A stretch of DNA of 17,309 nt from Lachnospiraceae bacterium (lineage in GTDB: Bacteria > Bacillota > Clostridia > Lachnospirales > Lachnospiraceae): contig JAJQGR010000300.1 of assembly GCA_021200345.1 (NCBI GenBank), positions 1 through 17,309 on the forward strand, written 5' to 3'. Positions 7,381 through 13,433 of the stretch are shown one piece after another (position 1 is the stretch's first letter; each line of letters starts with the position of its first letter). The notes beneath the pieces were generated by a model. The model had not been told where the DNA came from. It was given only the letters and a program-made list of their open reading frames with translations, and did not search any database. The position numbers were made by a program, and so were the translations under genes.

Positions 7381-8043
7381 CTACAGCATCTCCTTATCTG
7401 CGAAATCCCCGATGGTAATGGTCAGATTCCCGTTTCTGGTGCGCAGCTCATCGATTAACGCTTTCGGAATCTTACTGTCCGGGAAAGTGACATGATAGGT
7501 CAGCTCAAAAAGCGTCCCCATGTTGGTGGTCCTGATCTTTTCCAGCTCCCATTTAACGCCGTATTCCTCAAACACATCGTCAAACAGTCCATCATATTCA
7601 AAATTTTCCGGAATGGTAATCTTCAGCTGCTTCTCATACCTGGAAGCGCCGCCGAAATTGATGGCCGTCAAAAGCAGGGTGCAGACTGCCGCAAAGGCAA
7701 AAAAGATTACCGCGATGCCCACATATCCCATTCCCAGCGCCAGACCGATTCCCATATCAATGAAAATAGCCGCGATCTCCCGGGCCGTTCCAGGCACACT
7801 TCTGAAGCGAACCAGCGCAAAGGCCCCGGCCACCGCCACGCCTGTTCCCACATTGCCGTTAACCAGCATGATAATCACCGCCACCGCCATGGGAAGGAGC
7901 GATAAGGTCAGAGCAAAGCTGGCGCTATGCCTCTCTTTAAAAGAAAAAACGATGGCATTCATAATGCCCAGTGCCAGAGAAACCGCAATAATCACCAGGA
8001 AAGCGGTCAGCGTCACCGAGCCGTTGATCAAACTGTTAAGCAT
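7381..8043 (-). CDS. DUF4956 membrane protein
   Basis: A 220-residue inner-membrane protein. Hydrophobic helices are at about 12-34, 42-61, 66-80 and 93-127, with the family signature GAFALVRFRSVPGTAREIAAIF at 73-94 (shown split: GAFALVRFRS then VPGTAREIAA). A soluble domain of about 85 residues (136-220) follows with alternating strands and helices, ACT-like in pattern. DUF4956 proteins have no proven function but are very often encoded next to VTC polyphosphate polymerases, CotH or Cthe_2159-like proteins, exactly as here. The start overlaps the end of the VTC gene by 8 bases, with GAGG 7 bases upstream inside the VTC gene, so translation is coupled. A plausible guess is that it forms the membrane channel or scaffold partner of the polymerase. 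Confidence 0.87.
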   Translation of the reverse strand: MLNSLINGSVTLTAFLVIIAVSLALGIMNAIVFSFKERHSASFALTLSLLPMAVAVIIMLVNGNVGTGVAVAGAFALVRFRSVPGTAREIAAIFIDMGIGLALGMGYVGIAVIFFAFAAVCTLLLTAINFGGASRYEKQLKITIPENFEYDGLFDDVFEEYGVKWELEKIRTTNMGTLFELTYHVTFPDSKIPKALIDELRTRNGNLTITIGDFADKEML

Positions 8044-8764
8044 AGGAAAACCTCTCTTTTCTGAATATCACCGGGGCGATGTAATTCTGATAACAATATC
8101 CGTACTTGGAAAACCCCGTGGCATAAATTTTCTGTTCACTTAGGGCTTCTACCAGCCACAGCGGAATGGTATCCGGCGTCTTCATTTCCATCACAATCTG
8201 ATTTTTGGGTAAGAGCCAATAACCCTCGCTTCCCTCGCACAAATCCAGCCGATCTGTGCGCCAGCGCAGATTCCAGTCAAAGGTCACACGGAATTCAGGA
8301 TCCGCCTTCCCCAGCATTGCCATCCGCTCACAGCCAATAAACACCCTGGGCGCGGGCTGATACTGACGCAGAAACCAGCGGATTTCCCGCTGAATCTGAG
8401 GATCCTCGCCCTCCAGTTTTTGCTCCTTTTGGAGAAAAGCGGAAATCTGACCGGTGGAGCCGTCCACCCGTCTCTTATAGACCACGCCGTCATATTTCTT
8501 CTTGATTTCCGCGAAAATCATGCCCTCCGGCTGCGGCACTCCGTAGCTTCTGAGGCGAAATTTCTCCTTGTAGGCCGGGCTCTCCAACGACCTGCGGATC
8601 AGGTCAAAATTATCTGTATCGTAATAAATACTGCAAACCGTATGTACCCCGTATTCGTCCGGTGTCAGATGTTCCTTCAACACCGGCAGAATTGCCCGGT
8701 ACTGCTCCTGCGTCAGCAGACACTTTTTCTCATATCTTTTGAAGCTGTGCTGTATCTCTCCCAT
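8036..8764 (-). CDS. VTC-domain polyphosphate polymerase
   Basis: A 242-residue protein of the VTC superfamily, related to the catalytic domain of yeast Vtc4, which makes polyphosphate from ATP inside a tunnel. The tunnel residues expected for the family are present: KRYEKK at 9-14, YYDTDNFDLIRRSLE at 47-61, KFRLRSYG at 68-75 (R70, R72), FAEIKKKYDG at 84-93 (E86, K88), RVTFDWNLRWR at 159-169, VMEMKT at 191-196 (E193, K195) and SKYGYCY at 219-225. No membrane segment is seen; it should act at the inner face of the membrane with DUF4956. GGGAG lies 5-6 bases before the ATG. It is the first gene of the operon. Product may be polyphosphate or another phosphate transfer product; the domain also belongs to the CYTH-like triphosphate-tunnel fold. 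Confidence 0.9.
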   Translation of the reverse strand: MGEIQHSFKRYEKKCLLTQEQYRAILPVLKEHLTPDEYGVHTVCSIYYDTDNFDLIRRSLESPAYKEKFRLRSYGVPQPEGMIFAEIKKKYDGVVYKRRVDGSTGQISAFLQKEQKLEGEDPQIQREIRWFLRQYQPAPRVFIGCERMAMLGKADPEFRVTFDWNLRWRTDRLDLCEGSEGYWLLPKNQIVMEMKTPDTIPLWLVEALSEQKIYATGFSKYGYCYQNYIAPVIFRKERFSYA

Positions 8765-8821
8765 GGTCTCTCCCTTTCGGCACGCGTCGGTTTGTCGCTT
8801 TCCCGAAAAATACTCTTTTTC

Positions 8822-8851
8822 TTTGTAGCAGAAAGTTTACCATAACGACAA
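8822..8851 (-). promoter_or_regulatory. Possible promoter of the VTC-DUF4956-DUF4353 operon
   Basis: On the minus strand TTGTCG (8851-8846) and TACAAA (8827-8822) are 18 bases apart, each matching four of six consensus bases. The start would fall near 8815, about 50 bases before the VTC start codon. Other weak combinations exist in this AT-rich gap. Confidence 0.35.
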
Positions 8852-8963
8852 TTTTTAAGGGTGAACATTCTGTGATCATTTTATGAGAATCCTGTGTAAA
8901 ATCAAGGTAAAATCTCGTTTTTATAAAAATTTAGCGGATTCCAGTCAATCGTTGTGAAAATTA

Positions 8964-8981
8964 TTAGTTTATGCAAACTAA
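8964..8981. promoter_or_regulatory. 18-bp palindromic operator, DtxR/MntR-like
   Basis: TTAGTTTATGCAAACTAA is a perfect palindrome of two 7-base arms (TTAGTTT and AAACTAA) around ATGC. It resembles metal-dependent repressor boxes of the DtxR/MntR family, which begin and end with TTAG and CTAA. It lies in the 318-base gap between the VTC operon and the CDF metal exporter, about 75 bases upstream of the expected start of the exporter transcript. Apart from this site and the promoters, nothing else is recognised in the gap. Confidence 0.5.
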
Positions 8982-9024
8982 CCAAATTTCATTTATAATT
9001 CATCTTTATCTTTGTAACTTTTGC

Positions 9025-9053
9025 TTGCTTATTTCATATAATTATGCTATATT
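9025..9053 (+). promoter_or_regulatory. Putative promoter of the CDF transporter
   Basis: TTGCTT (9025-9030) and TATATT (9048-9053) are spaced by 17 bases. A perfect TATAAT also occurs at 9037-9042 but with a poor -35 partner. Either would start transcription downstream of an in-frame ATG at 9044, which supports the coding start at 9083. Confidence 0.45.
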
Positions 9054-9082
9054 GCAAAGAATATCCAAGGGGAGTACATATC

Positions 9083-9985
9083 ATGGAAATAAATTCAGAT
9101 AAAAATACAGATTTGGAAACAGATTTTGAAAAGACCGCCATGCACGTCTCTTTTGTCAGCATCATTGTGAACGTGGCGCTGTCTGTATTTAAGCTGTTTG
9201 CCGGGGTTTTTGCCCATTCTTCGGCCATGGTCAGCGACGCCGTCCACTCCGCCTCCGATGTATTCAGCACCATCGTAGTGATGATCGGCGTAAAGCTCTC
9301 CGCCCAGGCCTCAGACAAGAAACACCCCTACGGTCATGAACGGCTGGAATGTGTGGCGGCCAGCATCCTGGCCACTGTTCTGGCGCTGACCGGCCTGGGA
9401 ATCGGATACTCCGCCGTCACACAGATGATTCATAAAGATTACACAACCACCGTAACGGGTATCCTGGCTCTGAGCGCCGCCCTGGTGTCCATCCTGGCCA
9501 AGGAAGTCATGTATCACTATACCCGCTATCATGCCAAAAAGATTGATTCCGGCGCCCTCATGGCGGACGCCTGGCACCACCGCTCCGACGCTCTGTCTTC
9601 TGTGGGCGCTCTCATCGGCATTGCCGCCGCCAGAGCCGGATTTCCTGTTCTGGATCCCATTGCCAGCCTGGTGATCTGCTTTTTCATTGAGAAGGCCGCC
9701 CTGGACATCTACAAGGATGCCATGGACAAAATGGTGGACGAAGCCTGTGACGACGACACCGAGGCCGCCATCCGGAACTGCGTACTGGCCCAGGAGGGAG
9801 TGCTGGGCATAGATATGCTCCAGACCAGACTTTTTGGCAATAAAATATACGTGGACCTGGAAATCCGGGCGGACGGCTCCTCCTCCCTGACCGAGGCCCA
9901 CGAAATTGCGGAAAGAGTTCACAATATTATTGAAGCCACATTCCCAAAGGTGAAGCATATCATGGTGCATGTGAACCCGGCCTGA
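9083..9985 (+). CDS. Cation diffusion facilitator (CDF) metal exporter
   Basis: A 300-residue divalent-metal/proton antiporter of the CDF family with the usual six helices and a cytosolic C-terminal domain. Metal-site residues are visible: SDAVHSASD in helix 2 (D52, H55, D59) and DAWHHRSDALSS in helix 5 (H165, D169). HxxxD in both helices is typical of zinc/cobalt types, but related bacterial proteins with this HHRSDALSS block also export manganese or iron, so the metal is open. The cytosolic domain (about 215-300) carries H273, H292 and H296, likely regulatory metal ligands. The start at 9083 is set by AAGGGGAG 8 bases upstream; an in-frame ATG at 9044 lies inside the promoter. It stands alone and ends 4 bases from the convergent kinase gene. 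Confidence 0.9.
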   Translation: MEINSDKNTDLETDFEKTAMHVSFVSIIVNVALSVFKLFAGVFAHSSAMVSDAVHSASDVFSTIVVMIGVKLSAQASDKKHPYGHERLECVAASILATVLALTGLGIGYSAVTQMIHKDYTTTVTGILALSAALVSILAKEVMYHYTRYHAKKIDSGALMADAWHHRSDALSSVGALIGIAAARAGFPVLDPIASLVICFFIEKAALDIYKDAMDKMVDEACDDDTEAAIRNCVLAQEGVLGIDMLQTRLFGNKIYVDLEIRADGSSSLTEAHEIAERVHNIIEATFPKVKHIMVHVNPA

Positions 9986-9989
9986 ATGC

Positions 9990-10520
9990 TCAGCCTCTCT
10001 CCTGCCGCTGTGCTTTCAGAACCACCTCCAGCTCCTCCACAACCTTCCGAACCGGTTTCCCGTCACACTCCATCACAATATCCGCGTACCTCTCATACAG
10101 CGGGCACCGCTCCTCATACAGGGCAATCAGAGTCTGGCCCGGCTTCAGAGCCACACCCCTGGCGTTCAGATCCCCCAGCCGCTCTTCAATCTCGCGGTAG
10201 GATAATTTCAGATATACGACAGTACCGATATCTTTCAGATGATCCATGGCCTCCCTGCCGTACACTACACTGCCGCCGGTGGCTATCACATATTCATCAC
10301 AATCCAAAGACGCGTTGACCTGATCCTCGATGTGCAAAAAGCCCTCCAGTCCGTGAATCTCAATGAGCTGATGAAGGAGCTTGCCGGTGCGTTCCTGAAT
10401 CACCAGATCAGAATCAATAAAATGATATCCCACACGTTTGGCAAGCACTACGCCCACCGTACTCTTGCCCGCACCCGGCATGCCGATCAGAATAATGTTT
10501 TGTTTTTTTCCTTTTTTCAT
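9990..10520 (-). CDS. Shikimate-kinase-like P-loop kinase
   Basis: A 176-residue nucleoside-kinase-fold protein of shikimate kinase size. It has a Walker A loop GMPGAGKST at 13-21, DSD at 36-38, TGGSVV at 81-86 and the lid with R121 followed by YEERCPLYERYAD, where R138 matches the conserved substrate/ATP arginine. Shikimate kinase phosphorylates shikimate in aromatic amino-acid synthesis. However, the usual GExxFRxxE motif reads GLEGFLHIE (57-65... F61, L62), so the shikimate-binding arginine is a leucine. The start at 10520 (ATG) was chosen over an upstream in-frame GTG at 10547; AAGGA lies 12 bases upstream, a loose spacing. It is not within an aro operon. It may phosphorylate shikimate or another small hydroxy acid; AroK is the conventional name only. 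Confidence 0.75.
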   Translation of the reverse strand: MKKGKKQNIILIGMPGAGKSTVGVVLAKRVGYHFIDSDLVIQERTGKLLHQLIEIHGLEGFLHIEDQVNASLDCDEYVIATGGSVVYGREAMDHLKDIGTVVYLKLSYREIEERLGDLNARGVALKPGQTLIALYEERCPLYERYADIVMECDGKPVRKVVEELEVVLKAQRQERG

Positions 10521-10553
10521 ATATGTATCATTCCTTATCTTGTTCACCTGTCA

Positions 10554-10582
10554 ATACTAACAAAATTCCCCCAATTCTTCAA
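10554..10582 (-). promoter_or_regulatory. Putative promoter of the shikimate-kinase-like gene
   Basis: On the minus strand TTGAAG (10582-10577) and TAGTAT (10559-10554) are spaced by 17 bases. Its -35 box lies 6 bases from the -35 box of the divergent sugar kinase promoter, so the two promoters are back to back. Confidence 0.5.
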
Positions 10583-10588
10583 GTATTA

Positions 10589-10617
10589 TTGAATTTTTGC
10601 ATTTCATAGGGTATTAT
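10589..10617 (+). promoter_or_regulatory. Putative promoter of the sugar kinase
   Basis: TTGAAT (10589-10594) and TATTAT (10612-10617) are spaced by 17 bases. Transcription would begin near 10624, after in-frame start codons at 10597 and 10621, which agrees with a coding start at 10663. Confidence 0.6.
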
Positions 10618-10622
10618 GAAAT
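10601..10622. promoter_or_regulatory. Palindromic operator overlapping the -10 box of the sugar kinase promoter
   Basis: ATTTCATA (10601-10608) and TATGAAAT (10615-10622) are exact reverse complements around a 6-base spacer. The palindrome covers the -10 box, the classic position for a repressor site. The cognate regulator is not in view; candidates include the MurR/RpiR or a LacI/GntR type protein elsewhere. Confidence 0.45.
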
Positions 10623-10662
10623 GAAGAAGAAGGCAAAAACCCAGAATACGGAGGTATTTTTT

Positions 10663-11751
10663 ATGGAACACGCCAATCCGCTGCTGCGCAATAGCGACGC
10701 GGCCAACAAATTCATCACCATCGGCGAGATCATGCTGCGGCTGACGCCGCCCAACTATGAAAAAATCCGCATGGCTTCCTCCTTTGAGGCCAGCTACGGC
10801 GGAAGCGAGGCCAACATCGCCCTGGCTCTTGCCAACCTTGGGATCGACAGCACCTTCTTTTCGGTGGTTCCCAATAACAGCATTGGAAAGAGCGCCATTC
10901 GTATGCTTCGCAGCAATGACGTGCACTGCACGCCGGTGATCCTGTCTTCCCATGAGCAGACCCCGACTCACCGGCTGGGTACTTATTATCTGGAAACAGG
11001 CTACGGCATCCGCGCCAGCAAGGTCACCTATGACCGCAAGCACAGCGCCATCTCCGAATTTGACTTTTCTGATTTTGATATGAAAGGACTTCTGGAAGGG
11101 TTCACCTGGCTGCATTTGAGCGGTATCACCCCGGCCATCGGACAAAACTGCCGTGATCTGATCATGAGTGCCTTAAAGACCGCGAAAGAGCTGGGAATGA
11201 CCGTCAGCTTCGACGGCAACTTCCGCAGCAAGATGTGGACCTGGGAGGAAGCCAGAGATTTCTGCACCCAGTGCCTGCCCTATGTGGATGTTCTGCTGGG
11301 CATCGAGCCCTATCATCTGTGGAAAGATGAAAATGACCACAGCAAAGGCGACTGGAAAGACGGCGTCCCGCTGCAGCCCAGCTACGAGCAGCAGGAGGAA
11401 GTCTTTGAGCACTTCATCGAACGCTACCCCAATTTAAAATGCATCGCCCGACATGTGCGATACGCCTTAAGCGGCAGTGAAAACAGTCTGAAAGCGTTTA
11501 TGTGGTATCAGGGCCACACCTTTGAGAGCCGGCTGTTCACTTTCAACATTCTGGACAGAGTGGGCGGCGGCGACGCTTTTGCCAGCGGTTTAATCTACGC
11601 CATGATGCACAATTACAAGGCCATGGATATGGTCAACTTCGCGGTGGCCAGCAGTGCCATCAAGCACACCATTCGGGGCGACGCCAATATTACGGACGAC
11701 GTGGACACCATCCGCAATCTGATGAATATGAGCTACGATATTAAGCGGTAA
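10663..11751 (+). CDS. kdgK: PfkB-family sugar kinase, probably 2-dehydro-3-deoxygluconokinase
   Basis: A 362-residue ribokinase/PfkB-fold sugar kinase. Family marks: the N-terminal start FITIGEIMLRLTPP at 17-30, substrate-site GGSEANIALALANLG at 46-60, FDGNFRSKMW near 183-192 and the C-terminal PfkB signature DRVGGGDAFASGL at 298-310 with catalytic D304. The block NILDRVGGGDAF and overall pattern match clostridial KDG kinases, which phosphorylate 2-keto-3-deoxygluconate from uronate breakdown to KDPG. The 216-250 stretch (with WKDENDHSKGDWKDG) is an insertion seen in this longer subgroup. GGAGG lies 8 bases before the ATG at 10663; earlier in-frame ATGs precede the promoter start. No KDPG aldolase or uronate gene is adjacent, so the substrate rests on family resemblance. 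It ends at a clear terminator. Confidence 0.82.
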   Translation: MEHANPLLRNSDAANKFITIGEIMLRLTPPNYEKIRMASSFEASYGGSEANIALALANLGIDSTFFSVVPNNSIGKSAIRMLRSNDVHCTPVILSSHEQTPTHRLGTYYLETGYGIRASKVTYDRKHSAISEFDFSDFDMKGLLEGFTWLHLSGITPAIGQNCRDLIMSALKTAKELGMTVSFDGNFRSKMWTWEEARDFCTQCLPYVDVLLGIEPYHLWKDENDHSKGDWKDGVPLQPSYEQQEEVFEHFIERYPNLKCIARHVRYALSGSENSLKAFMWYQGHTFESRLFTFNILDRVGGGDAFASGLIYAMMHNYKAMDMVNFAVASSAIKHTIRGDANITDDVDTIRNLMNMSYDIKR

Positions 11752-11760
11752 ACAAACGCC

Positions 11761-11800
11761 AAAAGGGTTCCTGTGTATATTTGCACGGGAACCCCTTTTT
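11761..11800 (+). terminator. Intrinsic terminator of the sugar kinase gene
   Basis: AAAAGGGTTCCTGTG (11761-11775) pairs with CACGGGAACCCCTTTT (11784-11799) with one wobble and one bulge, closing on a short loop and running into a T tract. It begins 9 bases after the stop codon and leaves the downstream ATPase gene with its own promoter. Confidence 0.88.
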
Positions 11801-11804
11801 ATTC

Positions 11805-11833
11805 TTGACTTTTTATCCCTCCCACAATATAAT
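11805..11833 (+). promoter_or_regulatory. Near-consensus promoter of the ATPase/DUF234 gene
   Basis: TTGACT (11805-11810) and TATAAT (11828-11833) are spaced by exactly 17 bases, the best sigma-A match in the window. It starts immediately after the sugar kinase terminator. The transcript would begin near 11840 and carry a leader of nearly 120 bases. Confidence 0.75.
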
Positions 11834-11850
11834 AATTAAAATACATAGTC

Positions 11851-11874
11851 ATGATTAACATAATTATGATTAAC
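11851..11874. repeat. Tandem ATGATTAAC repeats in the ATPase leader
   Basis: ATGATTAAC occurs at 11851-11859 and again at 11866-11874, 15 bases apart, with a small palindrome CATAATTATG between them. Lying just past the predicted transcription start, it may be an operator. No regulator is identified. Confidence 0.4.
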
Positions 11875-11958
11875 TTAATGCGAATGACTTTTTAAATTCT
11901 GTCCTTTGTTTCCATATTGCACTATTAACTATCGTTTTCAGAATCAAGGAAATATCAT

Positions 11959-13386
11959 ATGAATCAATTCTATTGCCGTGAAGAAGAACTAAAGAAGCTG
12001 AACGACCGATATGAGGACAATGATTTTGAATGCATTATCATCTACGGAAGGCGGCGTATAGGTAAAACATCTCTGATTAACGAGTTTTGTAAGGACAAAC
12101 CGACTATTTTTTTCTCTGCCCTGAATACTACCGGGCAAGAAAATCTGGAATCCCTGTCCAGAGCTATCATGAGTTACGAGCGACCGGAGGAGATTTTATC
12201 GCCAACGTTTCGTGACTATGATGCCGCGTTAAATGAGATTACGCTGCTGTCCAGAGACACGCGTATTGTCTTTGTCATCGATGAATATCCCTATCTGGCG
12301 AAGGCCAGGCCTGCAATCTCCGCAATGCTACAGCATATGATTGATCACAAATGGAGCCATTCCAGGCTTTTCCTGATTCTGTGCGGATCCTCCATGAGCT
12401 TTATGGAACAGCAGGTGCTTGGTCAGGAAAGTCCTTTATACGGCCGACGCACGGCCCAGTTTAAAATAGAGCCGCTGAATTACAGAGAGACAGCGGTCTT
12501 TCATCCGGAAAAATCCTGTGAAGAAAATGCCCTGATTTATGGCATCACAGGAGGGATTCCTCATTATATCAATAAACTGAATGTCAAAACAACTATTGAT
12601 GATGCTCTCCTGCAAAACCTGTTTGACAGATCCAGTTACCTTTATGAAGAACCCTCAAATCTGCTGAAGCAGGAGCTGCGGGAACCGGCTCTATACAATG
12701 CGATTATCACAGCGATCGCCCAGGGTGCTTCCCGTTTAAATGAAATCGTCACAAAAACTGGAGAGCCAAGCTCTACATGCACCGTCTACCTGAAATCGCT
12801 TATTGATCTTGGCATCGTAAAAAAAGAAACCCCTGTCACAGAAAAGCCAGGGAAAAAGACCATCTACCTTTTATCGGACAGTTTCTTTCGCTTCTGGTAC
12901 CGATTTGTCCCCTCAAATATCAATGCGATTGATTCTGGAAGAATCAGGAATACCTATCAAAAAGCCATAAAGGCTAATCTTTCAGACTTCATGGGAATTA
13001 CCTTTGAAAGAATGTGTCATGATTATCTGCTCTACTATGATGAAGAACTTCCGATAGATCTGAATGAAATCGGGCAATGGTGGGGAACTGATCCAAAAAC
13101 CAGAAAACAGGTGCAGATCGACATCATCGGAACGCCCGCCGCCGGAAATGAATATATCATTGGCTCCTGCAAATACCGAAATGAGAAAATTGGAACAGAT
13201 GAACTGCAGCTTCTTCGGAAATATGCCTCAGTTTTTGGAAAAGGAAGCCGCTATCATTATTATATCTTCTCCAAAAGCGGATTTACAGAGGGGTTGCTTG
13301 CAGCAGCCGCAAACCGGGAAGTGACTCTTGTAGATCTGATGACAATGTATCATGTACAACCGTCTGATGGGTGCCATCTCACCTGA
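11959..13386 (+). CDS. Archaeal-type ATPase with DUF234 nuclease-like C-terminus
   Basis: A 475-residue P-loop NTPase of the PF01637 (archaeal ATPase, STAND-related) plus DUF234 family. Walker A is YGRRRIGKTSL at 29-39 (K36), Walker B is IVFVIDEYPYL at 103-113 (D108, E109), and LILCGSSMSFM at 139-149 fits the sensor strand. A winged-helix region follows (about 240-305). The C-terminal DUF234 part (about 340-460) has FERMCHDYL with E350, VQIDIIG with D388 and IGSCKY with K405, which reads like a PD-(D/E)xK nuclease core, though the middle acidic residue is replaced by serine or cysteine (SCK). AAGGA lies 8 bases before the ATG. It is monocistronic with its own promoter. These proteins are widespread and often multicopy; the function is unknown, and defence, mobile-element or DNA-handling roles are only guesses. 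Confidence 0.82.
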   Translation: MNQFYCREEELKKLNDRYEDNDFECIIIYGRRRIGKTSLINEFCKDKPTIFFSALNTTGQENLESLSRAIMSYERPEEILSPTFRDYDAALNEITLLSRDTRIVFVIDEYPYLAKARPAISAMLQHMIDHKWSHSRLFLILCGSSMSFMEQQVLGQESPLYGRRTAQFKIEPLNYRETAVFHPEKSCEENALIYGITGGIPHYINKLNVKTTIDDALLQNLFDRSSYLYEEPSNLLKQELREPALYNAIITAIAQGASRLNEIVTKTGEPSSTCTVYLKSLIDLGIVKKETPVTEKPGKKTIYLLSDSFFRFWYRFVPSNINAIDSGRIRNTYQKAIKANLSDFMGITFERMCHDYLLYYDEELPIDLNEIGQWWGTDPKTRKQVQIDIIGTPAAGNEYIIGSCKYRNEKIGTDELQLLRKYASVFGKGSRYHYYIFSKSGFTEGLLAAAANREVTLVDLMTMYHVQPSDGCHLT

Positions 13387-13398
13387 ATGGCACTCATC
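13366..13398. terminator. Stem-loop across the stop codon of the ATPase gene
   Basis: GATGGGTGCCAT (13366-13377) pairs with ATGGCACTCATC (13387-13398) over 12 positions with one G-T wobble; the 9-base loop holds the TGA stop codon (13384-13386). No T tract follows on either strand, so it is a weak or atypical terminator, or an mRNA-end structure between two convergent genes. Confidence 0.45.
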
Positions 13399-13433
13399 AC
13401 TCTCTGACTAACGCATCCTGACATAGCATAAAG

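Noticed and set aside
9044..9082. Earlier start of the CDF gene at 9044
   Set aside because: It lies inside the likely promoter, has no ribosome site, and the ATG at 9083 has a strong one.
9311..9970. Long minus-strand frame opposite the CDF gene
   Set aside because: Antisense shadow of a well-recognised family protein; composition rich in Gly/His and no family pattern.
10601..10622. KdgR (IclR-type) operator at the sugar kinase promoter
   Set aside because: Known KdgR boxes run AATGAAA...TTTCATT; this palindrome has the opposite arm order, so it was left as an unassigned operator.
11959..13386. Transposase or restriction enzyme call for the ATPase gene
   Set aside because: No DDE or methylase motif and no flanking inverted repeats or target duplication; the Walker motifs with DUF234 C-terminus fit better.
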